A DNA stretch of 64,000 nt from Chitinophagaceae bacterium (GTDB lineage Bacteria > Bacteroidota > Bacteroidia > Chitinophagales > Chitinophagaceae). The DNA lies in NCBI GenBank assembly GCA_947454235.1, contig CANGIY010000003.1, forward strand, positions 218,554-282,553, read 5' to 3'. Shown here one piece after another: positions 1 to 12,700 of the stretch. Each line of letters opens with the position of its first letter. The first letter of the stretch is position 1. Under the pieces are notes generated by a model. It had not been told where the DNA came from. It saw nothing but the letters and a program-made list of their open reading frames with translations, and ran no database searches. The translations under genes and the position numbers were made by a program.

Positions 1-156
1 CAGCCTAGGGGACACGAAACGCCAAAAATACACATAGGCCCAACAGCGGGCAGTGCACCGAAAGGACACGAAACGCCCAAAAGCCACGAAAAGCCGAAAG
101 ACGGAGGTACGAAACAAAACCAGACTTCAGCACCGAAAAAAGAAAATAAGAAATAA
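1..156 (+). CDS. ftsQ: C-terminal tail of probable FtsQ (gene cut by window edge)
   Basis: Reading frame 1 is open from the first base to a TAA at 154-156 and encodes about 51 residues of a very basic, Lys/Pro/Gly-rich, low-complexity tail. It contains two in-frame copies of a GHETPK hexapeptide, encoded by an identical 14-bp repeat at 10-23 and 64-77. No folded domain is visible. The FtsQ call is positional: in Bacteroidota ftsQ directly precedes ftsA and often ends in a variable basic extension. FtsQ is a bitopic division protein with a periplasmic POTRA domain, so this tail would lie in the periplasm. Another mur/fts-cluster gene is possible. Confidence 0.5.
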   Translation, partial: QPRGHETPKIHIGPTAGSAPKGHETPKSHEKPKDGGTKQNQTSAPKKENKK

Positions 157-195
157 CAAAACATAACATAAGAACAACAGCTAATACTATTAATT

Positions 196-1635
196 ATGCC
201 GGGAAACTCAAACGCTAAACAAAATCCAATTATCGTGGGTCTGGATATAGGCACCACTAAAGTTGTCGCCATTGCCGGACGCAAGAATGAATTCGGCAAA
301 CTGGAAATACTCGGTTTCGGTAAAGCCGACTCCGCGGGTGTTGTCCATGGCATGGTGCAAAACATTGAAGAATGTATCCGGTCCATCCATCAGGCGATTG
401 ACCGCTGCCTGGATTCGAACAAAAAACTCGATATTAAGGAAGTGTATGTAGGTATCGCCGGCCAACATATTAAAAGCATTCAAACAAGGGGCGACAGGGT
501 GCGCACCAACGTTGAAGATGAAATAAGCAAAGCAGATGTTGAAGCATTGATCAGAGATCAGTTCAAAACATTCATACCTGCCAGCGACCAAATCATCGAC
601 ATTATCCCCCAGGACTTCACGGTTGACAACTCACAACCTGTGGTGAACCCTGTTGGTATGAGCGGTGTAAAAATTGGCGCTAATTTCCACATCATCACCG
701 GTGACAAACACGCCATCAGAAATATAAAAAGGTGTATCGACAAATCACACCTTATGACACGCGACCTCGTACTTCAACCGCTCGCTTCTGCTGCTGCAGT
801 TATGAACGATGAAGACATGGAAGCAGGTGTTGTGATTGTTGATATAGGTGGTGGCACTACCGATATGGCAGTGTTCCACGAAGGCATATTGCGCCATACA
901 GCAGTAATCCCTTACGGCGGTGTCAATGTTACCAATGACATCAGGCAAGGCTTAGGCGTATTGAAAGCACAGGCTGAACAAATGAAAGTGCAGTTTGGCT
1001 CTTCTTTAGCTGCCGAAACCAACCAAAATGCGTTTATCACAATTCCGGGATTACGCGGCTTGCAACCAAAAGAAATTTCAGTGAGGAATCTCTCTGAAAT
1101 TATTGAGGCACGTATTGAAGAAATTCTTGATTATGTAGTCATAAACCTTAAACAAGTAGATGTATTACACAGGCTTCACGGCGGTATTATCCTAACCGGT
1201 GGAGGTGCACGTCTTAAACACCTAGCACAACTCACAGCGTTTAAAACAGGTATGAATGTGCGCATTGGTACACCAAACGAACATTTAGCAGGCGGTCACT
1301 CTAAACTGCTTGAAGATCCAATGTACGCAACATGTATCGGCTTGATTATGCGTGGCTACAACGACTGGGAAAACGGCAAATTACAGTTTGTTGGAGACGG
1401 CAATACTGAAATTCAGGACGTAGAAACCGATGCTGCTCAACAAGAACCTCAGCCTTCTCCGCTCGCACAAGTGGAAGAAGAAAAGAAGAAAAATGAACAA
1501 AACAATCCGGAACCGGAGGAATATAAGGAAAATACCGAAACAAAACAACCAAAAGAACACGCCAAAGTAAAAAATGTGTTTAACTTGTTTAAAGGTAAAT
1601 TTTTAGAAATGTTTGGAGATACTGAAGAGGAATAA
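196..1635 (+). CDS. ftsA: Cell division protein FtsA
   Basis: This is the actin-like ATPase that anchors the FtsZ ring to the inner membrane and recruits later divisome proteins. The phosphate-1 motif GLDIGTTKV lies near residues 15-23. The SHS2 (1C) insertion characteristic of FtsA follows at roughly 90-165, and the phosphate-2 motif VDIGGGTTDMAVF at about 217-229. An adenosine motif, ILTGGGARL, lies near 333-341. After residue ~400 comes a charged Glu/Lys/Pro-rich linker, and then a short amphipathic tail (VFNLFKGKFLEMFG), the expected membrane-targeting helix. At 479 residues it is longer than E. coli FtsA (420) because of this linker, as is usual in Bacteroidota. The ATG start is 40 nt after the upstream stop, in line with one cell-division operon with ftsQ and ftsZ. 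Confidence 0.97.
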   Translation: MPGNSNAKQNPIIVGLDIGTTKVVAIAGRKNEFGKLEILGFGKADSAGVVHGMVQNIEECIRSIHQAIDRCLDSNKKLDIKEVYVGIAGQHIKSIQTRGDRVRTNVEDEISKADVEALIRDQFKTFIPASDQIIDIIPQDFTVDNSQPVVNPVGMSGVKIGANFHIITGDKHAIRNIKRCIDKSHLMTRDLVLQPLASAAAVMNDEDMEAGVVIVDIGGGTTDMAVFHEGILRHTAVIPYGGVNVTNDIRQGLGVLKAQAEQMKVQFGSSLAAETNQNAFITIPGLRGLQPKEISVRNLSEIIEARIEEILDYVVINLKQVDVLHRLHGGIILTGGGARLKHLAQLTAFKTGMNVRIGTPNEHLAGGHSKLLEDPMYATCIGLIMRGYNDWENGKLQFVGDGNTEIQDVETDAAQQEPQPSPLAQVEEEKKKNEQNNPEPEEYKENTETKQPKEHAKVKNVFNLFKGKFLEMFGDTEEE

Positions 1636-1759
1636 TATTTCTATCTTGCATGACCTTCACAACATTACATACTTAGTTTTTTATACCTATACGTAACTAA
1701 TTGACAAAGAGCAAATATTCACAACTTTCAAAATATTATTAACCTGAAAATTAACAAAC

Positions 1760-3397
1760 ATGATTCATTTCGAAATTCCTAAAAACCAGTCTTCGATCAT
1801 TAAGGTGATTGGAATTGGTGGAGGAGGCAGCAACGCTGTTAATTATATGTACGATCTTGGCCTTGAAGGCGTCGATTTCGTAGTATGTAATACCGATTCG
1901 CAGGCACTCGCTTTGAGCCCTGTTCCTAACAAAATTCAACTTGGCCCGCACCTGACTGCTGGCTTGGGAGCAGGTGCAAATCCTGAAATAGGAAAACAAT
2001 CTTGTGAAGAAAGTTTCGAAGACATATCTAAAATACTCAAAGTAAATACGCGCATGGCCTTCATTACTGCAGGCATGGGCGGTGGTACTGGTACTGGTGG
2101 TGCTCCGGTAATCGCAAAAATTTGTCGCGACCTGGGCATACTTACAGTTGGTATTGTTACAACTCCGTTTACCTACGAAGGTAAAAGAAGGATGAAACAA
2201 GCGCACGACGGTATTGAATCTATCAGGCAACATGTTGATACTGTCATCATCATCAGTAACGATAAATTACGCCAGCAATTCGGCAATCTGCCGTTTACAC
2301 AGGCGTTCTCTAAAGCCGATGATATCTTAGCAACTGCTGCTAAATGTATTACTGACGTAATCTCTTCAACAGGTCAAATCAACGTTGACTTTGCTGACGT
2401 TTGTACTGTAATGAAAAACGGTGGTGTTGCAATTCTTGGTAGCGCAACTGAAGCCGGAGATAACAGGGCTCTTAAAGCTGTTGAAGCTGCATTGAATTCA
2501 CCATTGCTCAATGATTCTGACATTCGTGGTGCAAAATGGATTCTGTTGAACATTACTTCGTCAGCAGGTGTACACGAGCACACAATGGACGAAGCAGAAG
2601 AAATTCAAGCTTATGTTCAGCAACAAGCCGGTGACAATTGCGATGTTATCTTAGGTATGGGTCACGACCCTAACTTGGGCGACAGAATTGGCGTTACTGT
2701 AATTGCAACAGGTTTCAACTACAAAGACATCACTACTGAAATTCCTGCACGCAATAGGGAAAATGAGAAAATTGTTTTCAAAATTGAAGACAAGAAACCA
2801 GCATCAATTGCTGATATCAGGTTCGAAACTAAAGCTGAAGCTCAGGAACCAGTTGATTTGACTCCGAAATTAGTTGAAATGGCTCCTCAGCCTATTGAGC
2901 CAAACTTCTCTAGGGAATATTTGGAATCAATTCCGGTACAACAACCAAAAGAAGAGCCAATTCCTGAACCGGTAGCTGAAGAAACCCACACTCCGGTTTT
3001 CACTTACGAGAAACCGGCTGAAGAAATACCAATGAAGTATTTCGAAAAACCAGTTGAACCAGCATATACAGATGTTGAGCCAGTTCGCATTGGTTCACGC
3101 TTAATGACTGCTGACGAACTGGAAGAAAAAAGAAGATTCGAAGCTGAAAAGCGTGCACTCGAAGAAAGAGCTGAACGCCTTAGAAGCATGAGCTTCAAAA
3201 TAAAATCAGGTGACCCAAACGATGAAATCGAAAATGTGCCTGCTTATATGAGAAAAAACGTGAGAATTGAAAATACTCAAACTTCCGGCACCGACCACCT
3301 CAGCAGGGTTCGCATAGGAATTGATGAGAACGATAACAGTACTCAAGCCAATATTTCAACAATCAATACGTTTCTTGATGGCAAGAAGCCCGATTGA
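1760..3397 (+). CDS. ftsZ: Cell division protein FtsZ
   Basis: This is the tubulin-like GTPase that polymerises into the cytokinetic ring. The N-terminal GIGGGGSNAVN loop is at about residues 18-28, the tubulin signature GGGTGTG at 107-113, and the T7 synergy loop GQINVDFAD near 205-213, supplying the catalytic Asp residues. The GTPase core ends near residue 330. A long Pro/Glu-rich variable linker (about 335-480) follows. The conserved Bacteroidota tail includes VPAYMRKNV and a final NTFLDGKK-type peptide that should bind FtsA. At 545 residues it is longer than E. coli FtsZ (383), all of it linker. The gene follows ftsA after 124 nt and is closed by a strong intrinsic terminator, so it ends the division operon. 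Confidence 0.98.
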   Translation: MIHFEIPKNQSSIIKVIGIGGGGSNAVNYMYDLGLEGVDFVVCNTDSQALALSPVPNKIQLGPHLTAGLGAGANPEIGKQSCEESFEDISKILKVNTRMAFITAGMGGGTGTGGAPVIAKICRDLGILTVGIVTTPFTYEGKRRMKQAHDGIESIRQHVDTVIIISNDKLRQQFGNLPFTQAFSKADDILATAAKCITDVISSTGQINVDFADVCTVMKNGGVAILGSATEAGDNRALKAVEAALNSPLLNDSDIRGAKWILLNITSSAGVHEHTMDEAEEIQAYVQQQAGDNCDVILGMGHDPNLGDRIGVTVIATGFNYKDITTEIPARNRENEKIVFKIEDKKPASIADIRFETKAEAQEPVDLTPKLVEMAPQPIEPNFSREYLESIPVQQPKEEPIPEPVAEETHTPVFTYEKPAEEIPMKYFEKPVEPAYTDVEPVRIGSRLMTADELEEKRRFEAEKRALEERAERLRSMSFKIKSGDPNDEIENVPAYMRKNVRIENTQTSGTDHLSRVRIGIDENDNSTQANISTINTFLDGKKPD

Positions 3398-3428
3398 TAA
3401 AGATTGTTTAGTTAAGTATTATAGTATG

Positions 3429-3463
3429 GCTCCCGTTTTCTAACGGGGGCTTTCTATTTTTTT
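3429..3463 (+). terminator. Rho-independent terminator after ftsZ
   Basis: A 9-bp stem GCTCCCGTT / AACGGGGGC (one G-U pair) with a TTCT loop is followed by TTTCTATTTTTTTT. It lies 31 nt after the ftsZ stop. Confidence 0.85.
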
Positions 3464-3737
3464 GGGGGTATCCCACCATTTCCAAAAAACTCAAATTACC
3501 ACCAAACAACACCCAACTTGATTGTATGGAAATGTCTATAGCGCGATTTCAAAAAGGCGACATACAAGAATGCCACTTAGATAAGTTCTGTCCCGGTAAC
3601 ACAAGTATTGTATCTATCCAAAAAATCAGGAGTATTACGTAGTCGCTTCGTTTTAACGGCAAATCCCTCATTCCAAGGTTCATACTAGGATAGCTCTACC
3701 AACAATAACAACCGTTCATTTTCGCCATTATAGCAAC
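3464..3737. other. Intergenic spacer between two convergent terminators
   Basis: These 274 bases lie between the ftsZ terminator and the terminator of the giant adhesin gene. I see no repeat, RNA gene or convincing reading frame. A 38-codon ATG frame at 3526-3642 has no supporting features. Confidence 0.6.
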
Positions 3738-3768
3738 AAAAAAAGAGGAGGCACTTTCGCACCTCCCC
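3738..3768 (-). terminator. Terminator of the giant repeat-protein gene
   Basis: On the minus strand a GGAGGTGC / GTGCCTCC stem with a GAAA tetraloop is followed by TCTTTTTTT. It sits about 25 nt downstream of the stop codon at 3793. Confidence 0.85.
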
Positions 3769-3792
3769 TTAAATTATTGATTTGAATTACAA

Positions 3793-6700
3793 CTAGTCTG
3801 CTTTGATAAACTTGTCAGTTTTCAGCAAATTGTTGTTTTCATCGTAAATCTTAATTAAGTACATACCGCTTGCGAGGTTAGTAACATCAACTGAAGTAGC
3901 ACCGTATTGAGCGATCAACTCTTTGCCTTCCATATTCATGATTGAAATGTTCACCTTAACTGGTGCGTCAATTACAATCACATTTGTAGCAGGGTTAGGG
4001 TAAGTTGTGATAGCCATACCATTATTTACACTAACAACACCCAAAGGAAGAACATTAGAAGTATCAGCACAACCGAAACCATCAGCAACAACTACTGAAT
4101 AGTGACCACTCATTACATAGTTATAAGTTGCGTTAGTTGCACCAGCTATAATGCCACCCTCTCTCAACCATTGGTATGAGAAGTAAACACCACCAGTTAC
4201 ATACAATGTATCTCCACCACCTTGGTGAACCACCGGAGTGATGTTTCTCAAAACCGCTACTGTACCAAGGGTTCTTACACAAACTGCATCAGAGATAGTT
4301 ACAGTGAATGAACCTGTAGAATCGCTCGTGTAGCTTGAAGTCGTAGCACCTGCAACCGCAGTTGTATTTCTGTACCACTGGAAGCTTGTTGCTGTAGTTG
4401 TTACAGACATTGTTACAGGGTTACCATGACAAATTTCAAGGAAGCCAGTAGCCGGTACCAAAGTACCTGCAAGATCACGAACTGTATCGCGGTGTGTAGC
4501 AAAAGCAGGACAACCAGACGAAGCACCTACAGTATAAGTGATAGTTACGATACCTGCTGTACCACCTGTTACAACACCTGAAGCATTTACACGTGCAATT
4601 GAAGTATCGCTAGATGACCAAGTACCACCAGCAGTTGCATCATTCAAAGTAATAGAAGAACCTGCGCAAAGAACTCCCGCGCCTGTAATCGCAGCTACAG
4701 AACCACCAGTATTAACTGTGATACCTGCAGTAGCAGCAGCAGAACAACCATAAGTGTTAGTTACAGTGTAAGTAATTGTAGCGCTACCGCCAGCAACACC
4801 CGAAACAACACCGGCTGTATTTACCGAAGCGATAGAAGCATCACTTGTAGACCATGTACCACCAGCAGTTGTATCAACAAATGTAGTTGTTGCACCAGCA
4901 CAAACTGATGAAGCACCAGTGATTGCACTTACAGTAGGAAGATCACGAACAGTAACCGCCATTGTGGCATAACCTGTACAACCAGAAGTAGTAACGCTGT
5001 ACGTGATAGTAGTTGCACCAAGAGCAACACCATATACACTACCTGTAGCACTTACAGTAGCAACGGTAGTTACACTGCTCGACCAGCTACCACCTGCTGT
5101 TGCATCGCTCAAAGTAATTGAACTACCCAAACAAGCATTTGAAGAACCAGTGATCGTAGCAACTGTAGGAATCGCATTCACAGTTACAATTGCGCTTGCA
5201 GCCGATGTACAGCCATAAGTACCTGTAACTACATAATAAATAGTATCAACACCCGCAGCAACACCCGTTACGCTACCAGCAGCGTCAACTGTAGCAACGG
5301 CTACGTTACCGCTGTACCAGCTACCTGTAGAAAGTGTTTCAGTAAGAGTGATAGATGAACCAGCGCAAACTGCTGAAGGACCTGAAATTGAACCAGCAGC
5401 CGGAGCAGCTATTACTGTGTCTTCGAATGTTACCATTGAATAACAACCAGAAGCACCAACTGTGTAAGTGATTGTTACAGCACCAGGGTTAACACCTGTT
5501 ACAACACCTGTAGTGCTGATAGTAGCAAGTGTAACATCGCTTGATGACCATGAACCACCAGTTGTAGCATCGCTTAATGTAGATGTACCATATTGACAAA
5601 CATGAGAAGTACCACTGATTGCTGCTACTGTAGGAGGAGCAACAATTGTATCCATTTGAATACCTGAAGCAGAACAACCAAATGCATTGGTAACTGTATA
5701 AGAAATAGATGAAGTACCACCTGCAACACCGTAAACGTTACCAGAAGCATCAACACTTGCAACTGCAGTATTGCTGCTTGACCATGCACCACCAGTACCT
5801 GTTGTGGTCATTGCAACTGCACTGCCAACACACATGCTAGTAGCACCAGAAACCGAAGGAGCTACAGGAGTTGGGTTCACATTTACAAGAACAGAGATAG
5901 TAGCAGTGCCGCAAGAGTTGGTAACTGAATAAGAAATATTAGTAGCACCTGCAGTAACACCAGTTACTGCACCTGTAGATGAAACAGTAGCAACTGAAGC
6001 GTCACCACTCGTCCATGTACCACCAGAAACAGAAGAGCTCAATGTGATTGCAGAACCCGCACAAACTGTAGTTGTAGCACCACTGAATGAACCTGCCGAA
6101 GGAGCCGGGCTAACAGTGATTGCATGTGTTACTGAAGCAGAGCATGCTCCAGATGTAACAGTATAAGTGATAGTAGCACTACCTGTACCCGCACCATAAA
6201 CATCACCTGAAGTAGATACGATAGCAACTGAAGCATCAGAAGATGTCCATGTACCACCTGTAAGGGCATCAGTTAATGTAGTAGTAGTGCCTTCACAAAC
6301 TGTAGAAGCACCTGATATCGCAGAAGGAGCAGGAGTAGCAGTAACTGTTACAGCATAAGTAGCTGAAGCAGTACCACAAATACCCGTTGTAGTATAAGAA
6401 ATAGTAACTGTACCACCCGCAACACCAGTAACATCACCTGTAGTAGAAACAGTTGCAATTGAAGCATCACTGCTGCTCCATGTACCACCTGTTGTAGCAT
6501 CAGTCAAAGTGATTGATGAACCAGAGCAAACCGCTGAAGGACCTGAAATAGTACCTGCAGTAGTTGATGAATTCACGGTGATTGTTGTTGAAGTAGAAAT
6601 TGTACCACAAGCATTAGTAATCGTATAAGAAATTGTAGCAGTACCTGCCGCAACTCCATTTACAACACCTGCTGAGTTAACACCCGCAACAGAAGAGTTA

Positions 6701-9700
6701 GAGCTGGTCCAAGAACCACCAGAAACTGCATCGCTCAATGCAATTGTAGCACCAGGGCAAACTGATGAAGGACCAGTGATAGTACCTGCAGAAGTTGGAG
6801 CCGATGTAACAGTGAATGCTAGAGTAGCACTTGTTGAACCGCAAGAGTTAGTAAGTGTATAAGAAATAGTAGATGTTCCGGCAGCAACTGCAGTAACAAC
6901 ACCAGAAGCTGAAACTGTAGCAACTGAAGTATTGCTGCTTGTCCATGCACCGGCACCACCACCAAATGTATCAACCAAAGCTGAAGTTGTACCAACGCAA
7001 GTTGTTGAAGTACCTGCAATTGAACCAGCATCAGGTAAAGGACGAACTGTCATGTAAGCAGTAGCAACAGCAGTACCGCAAGCACCAGTAACCGTGTAAG
7101 AGATAATAACGTTACCACCAGCAACGCCTGTTACAACACCTGTTGAAGAAACTGTTGCAATTGCAGTAGCACCTGAACTCCATGTACCACCAGTTACTGA
7201 CTCGGTTAAACCAGTCGTTGAACCAGCACACAAAATTGTAGTACCTGTGATGTAACCTTCGTCAGGAGTTGTGCTCACTGTCATTGGGAACGTAGCAACC
7301 GCAGTACCGCAGGCACCTGTCACAGTGTAAGAAATTGTAACAGCACCAGTAGTAACACCTGAAACAACACCAGTTGATGAAACTGTTGCGCGAGCAGTGT
7401 TAGAGCTTGACCATGTACCACCAGATACACCGCTAGAAAGACCAGTTGTAAGACCAACACACACAGTAGATGTACCAGCGATAGTACCTGCTGTAGTTGC
7501 TGGAGTAATATTGATCACCTTAGTAGCAGAAGCGCTTCCGCAGATACCGCTCACTGTGTAAACAATTGTATCAACACCACCCGCAACACCTGTAACAGTG
7601 CCTGTTGTGCTGATAGTTGCGATTGAAGTATTAGAACTGCTCCAAACACCACCTGAAACTGTTTCTGTCATAGAAGCAGTAGCGCCAGCGCAAAGTGTAG
7701 CAGCACCTGAAATTGTACCTGCATTTGTTGCACTTCTTACTGTTGCTGTAGTAGTTGAGTAAACCATACCGCAAGAAGTAGAAACACCATAAGAGATTGT
7801 AGCTGAACCTGTAGCAACACCAGTAAGGATACCGGTAGAAGACATACGAGCAATTGAACTATCAGAACTGCTCCATGAACCACCTGATGTAGCATCAGAA
7901 AGTGTAGAAGTAGCACCCGGACAAACCGTTGTAGTACCTGTGATAGCTGCAACTGAAGTAGGAGCAAGAACGTGAACAGATACTGTTACGTTTGTTGCAC
8001 CACAAGCATTTGTAACTGAATAGTAGATATTAACTGTACCTGTAGTAAGACCAGTTACAACACCTGTAGAACTTACAGTTGCAATTGATGGCGTTCCGCT
8101 GCTCCATACACCACCTGCTGTAGTATCAACGTAAGTAACCGGAGTACCAAGACAAACGTTGGTTGGACCTACGATAGTACCTGCTGATGGGAACGGATTT
8201 GATGCCGCTGAAATGGTAGCAACTGAAGTATCGCAAGTACTTGCGACACTGTAAGAGATAGTTGCAGTACCATTGCTAACACCATAAATTACACCTGAGC
8301 TGCTTACGCTCACCGCTGATGGGTTACTTGAGCTCCACACACCACCTGAAACTGCGTCAGCAAGTGTAGAAGTAGCACCGATACAAACGTTAGGTGTACC
8401 TGTGATAGTTCCTGCTGAACGGCCGGCACTTACTGCCACCGCAAATGTAGCAGTAGACGAACCGCATGAGTTAACTGTAGTATAAGAAATTGTTGCACTA
8501 CCTGCAGCAACACCAGTTACAACACCTGAAGGCGAAACTGTAGCTACAGAAGCAGCACTTGTGCTCCATGTACCACCTGAAACTGTTTCAGTGAATGTAT
8601 AAGAAGCACCGATACAAGCTGTACTCCTACCACCGATTGTACCAGCTGAAGGAAGTGGATTAACTGTAAGTGACGACGTAGCTGAAGCTGATGAGCAACC
8701 TGTTGTAACTGTATAAGAAACTGTAACCGAGCCACCGGCAACACCTGTAACAATACCTGAAGTATTTACAGTTGCAATTGAAGCACTGCTAGTGCTCCAT
8801 GTACCACCAGGTGTTCCGGCAGTAAATGTAGTAGAAGCACCTTGGCAAACTGTAGATGCACCGCTGATTGAACCTGCAAATGCAGCTATGTCAACTGTGA
8901 TTGTACGAGTTGCAGCAACTGTGCCGCAAGAGTTAGTAGCTGTGTAGCTGATTGTAGCTGTACCTATTCCAACACCTGTAACAACACCTGAACCGCTTAC
9001 TGTTGCAACTGCTGTGTTTGTGCTTGACCAAGTGCCTGTTGATGATGTTTCAGTTAACGCGATTGTAGAACCAACGCAAACAGCCGAAGCACCAGAAATT
9101 GTACCAGCATCAGGAGCAGGGAGAATAGTAACCGGAGCTACTGCAAACGCACTACCACAAGATCCTGAAATACTGTAACTAATAGTCGCTGAACCACCAG
9201 ATACACCTGTAACAACTCCTGAAGGACTTACCGTAGCAACGGCAGTGTTGCTGCTGCTCCATGTACCTCCCGATACCGTTTCTGTAAACGTATTAGATGT
9301 ACCAGCGCAGAATGTTGTTGTACCTGTGATAGTACCACTTGTAGCAAGCGGACTAACAGTTACTGAAGTAGTAGCCTGTGCAGAACCGCAAGTGTTAGTA
9401 ATTGAATATGTAATAACTGCTGAACCGGCACCAGTACCATTTGCTATACCTGTTGAGCTGTTAATTGTAGCTACCGAAGTGTTTGAACTGCTCCATGTAC
9501 CGCCAGTAGTTGCATCAGAATATGTACCAGAAGTACCAACACAAAGTGAAGATGGACCGCTGATTGCAGCAACCGTTGAAGGAGTCAATAAAACCGTAAT
9601 TGGTAAAGTAGCAACACTGCTTCCGCATGAAGCACTTACTGAGTAAGATAATGTAACAGAACCGGCAGAGAATGCAGAAACTGTACCAGTAGAGCTAACA

Positions 9701-12700
9701 GAAGCAACTGATGGATTGCTGCTGCTCCATGTACCACCTGAAACTGTTTCAGTGTAAGAAGAAGCAGTACCAGTACAAATAGAAGAAGCACCAGAGATAG
9801 TACCTGCTGATGGACCAGTACCAACCGTAATAGCGAACGTTGCATTTGCAGTTCCGCATGAGTTAGTTACTGAATAAGAAATAGTAGCAGAACCACCACC
9901 AACACCAGTTACTGTGCCAGAAGCATTTACTGAAGCAACAGTAGCATCAGAAGTGCTCCAAGAACCGCCTGAAACTGATGGAGTCAATGTAGTATTTGCA
10001 CCTACGCAGATTGAACCTGACCCAGAAATAGATCCTGCGTTTGGTAAAGGATTAACAAGGAATGATGTTGTTGCAACTGCTGTAGAACAAGCCGTAGCAA
10101 CAGTATAAGAAATTGTAGTAGTACCACCAGAAACCGCTGTAACAACGCCAGAAGCATTAACGGTAGCTACTGCCGTGCTTCCGCTAGTCCAAGCACCACC
10201 TGAAACTGTTTCAGACAATGTGCTGGTTAGACCCGCACAAACTGTAGTAGTACCAGAGATTGCACCTGCGTTAGGGGCTGCTGAAACTGTGATTGCTTTT
10301 GTAGCAGCAACAGTACCACAAGAGTTAGTAACTGTATAAGATATAGTAGTAGAACCTGCGCCAACACCTGTTACAACACCACCAGCATCAACTGTTGCAG
10401 CAGCAGTATTGGTGCTTGACCATGTACCACCGGTTGCTGTTTCTGTCAACGTAGTAGTTAATCCAATACAAACTGCTGATGCACCTGAAATTGTGCCTGC
10501 AACCGGAAGAGGATTCACTGTAAGTGGGAAAGTAGCTACTGCTGTAGAACATGCAGTAGTCACTGAATAACTGATAGTAACAGAACCGCCGGCAACACCA
10601 CCTACTGTACCAGTTGCACCAACTGTTGCAACTGTAACATCAGATGAAGACCATGTACCGCCAGATGCAGCATCAGTAAATGTAGCAGTAGAACCTTGAC
10701 ACAAAGGTGAGCTACCAGAGATAGTACCAGCGTTAGGAGCAGGACTTACATTAACTGTATAAGTTGCAGAAGCTGTTCCGCATATTGAAGAAACTGTATA
10801 AGTAATAATAGTAGAACCGGTTGCAACACCAGTTACATCGCCAGTTGAAGAAATTGTGGCAACTGAAGGTGTTCCGCTTGACCATGTGCCGCCGGCAACA
10901 GGATCTGTCAATGTAGCAGTAGAACCGATACACACATTTGAAGGACCAGAAATAGTACCACCTGTAGCAGTAGCATTTACTGTAACAGTAGTAGTGTCGG
11001 TAGCTGAACCGCAACCAGTTGTAACTGTATAGCTGATTAATGAAGTACCAGCAGCAACACCACCTACTAAACCAGAAGCGCTACCCACTGTAGCAACTGA
11101 AGTAGTTGTGCTTGACCATGTACCACCTGCACTCGTAGAAGATAATGTAGAAGTTCCACCGATACAAATCACAGTAGCACCGCTTAAAGTACCAGCATTC
11201 GGAGCTGTGAACACGTTAACTGTTGCAGTCGCTGCAGCAGTACCGCATGAATTAGTAACTGTATAGCTAATAGTAGTAGCACCTGTACCAACACCAGTCA
11301 CATTACCTGTTGCATCAACTGTAGCAACAGCAGTATTAGTACTGCTCCATGTACCACCTGTTGTAGCATCCGTAAGTGTGATAGAAGAACCGATACAAAC
11401 AATTGAAGGACCGCTGATAGTGCCACCGTTAGGAGTTGCAGTCACGGTCATTGGGAATACGTTAGTAGCAGAACCACAAGCGTTTGTTACAGTATAAGTA
11501 ATGTTAACTGAACCGCCGCCAGTACCTGTAACTGAACCAGAAACTGAATTAACTGTAGCAACTGCTGTATTGCTGCTTGACCATGTCCCACCTGAAACCG
11601 TCTCGGTTAATGAAGCAGTAGCACTTTGACAAATAGTAGTAACACCGCTGATTGCACCAGCATCAGGAGTTGTAGAAATTGTTTCAACCTGACGAGCAGT
11701 ATCTGAAGCACAAGCATTTGAAACGATGTAAAGAACGGTATCAGTAGTACCAGTGACAACCGCAGTTACTGTACCGGTAGCAGAAATAGTTGCATTACCA
11801 TTTGTTACAACCCATGTACCACCAGAAACTGATTCTGTAAGAGTTACAGGACTACCAAGGCAAACAGTAGTTGAACCACTGATTGCGCCCGCATTAGGAG
11901 CAGGACAAACAGTCACTGAATATGTCGCTATCGCCGTTCCGCAAGAACTAGCAAGAGAATAAGTAATTAAAGTTGTACCGTTTGATACACCACCAACAAC
12001 ACCTGTAGTAGATCCCACCGTCGCAATAAGCGTGTTACGGCTTGACCATGTACCACCAGTTGTGGTGTTTGAAAGCGTAATTGTGTTACCAATCAATACT
12101 GTATTAGGACCAGTGATTGTACCTGCTGAAGTAGGAGCACCAACTGTAACAACAAACGTTGTAGAAGATGTTCCGCATGATGTAGTTACTGTGTAAGTTA
12201 CTGTATCAAGTCCGTTTGAAAGACCACCGAACAAACCAGCACTGTTAATTGTACCATTGCTGTTGCTTACTGACCATGTACCACCTGAAACTGTATCACT
12301 TAATGTGATGCTAGAACCCGTACAAACCGTTGGTGAACCGGTGATTACACCAGCAGAAGGAGGATTAGAAACCGTAAATGCCAAAGTAGCTGCACTTGTT
12401 CCGCAAGCATTAGTCAATGAATAAGAAATCGTTGTTGAACCTGAACCTACTGCAGTAACCGTACCTGTAGTATTAATAGTAGCTACTGATGTATTTGAAC
12501 TACTCCATGTACCACCAGAAACCGCATCACTCAATATTGTAGAACCCGTAGGGCAAATTGTAGATGCACCCGAAATAGAACCTGTACTTGGAAGTGGTTT
12601 AACGAAAATCGATTTATTAGAAGAAGCCGTTCCGCATGAGTTGGTAATATTATAAGTGATATTTACAGAACCTGTACCAACACCGTAAACAACTCCACTT

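Noticed and set aside
208..591. 127-codon minus-strand frame across ftsA
   Set aside because: Shadow of a certain gene; no independent support.
3526..3642. 38-codon ATG frame between ftsZ and the giant gene
   Set aside because: Lies between two convergent terminators, has no promoter box, signal peptide or recognisable motif.
9245..9646. 133-codon plus-strand open frame inside the giant gene, and many similar ones
   Set aside because: These are shadow frames produced by the repetitive Thr/Ser/Val-rich coding sequence on the other strand; composition is abnormal and no domain or start context supports them.
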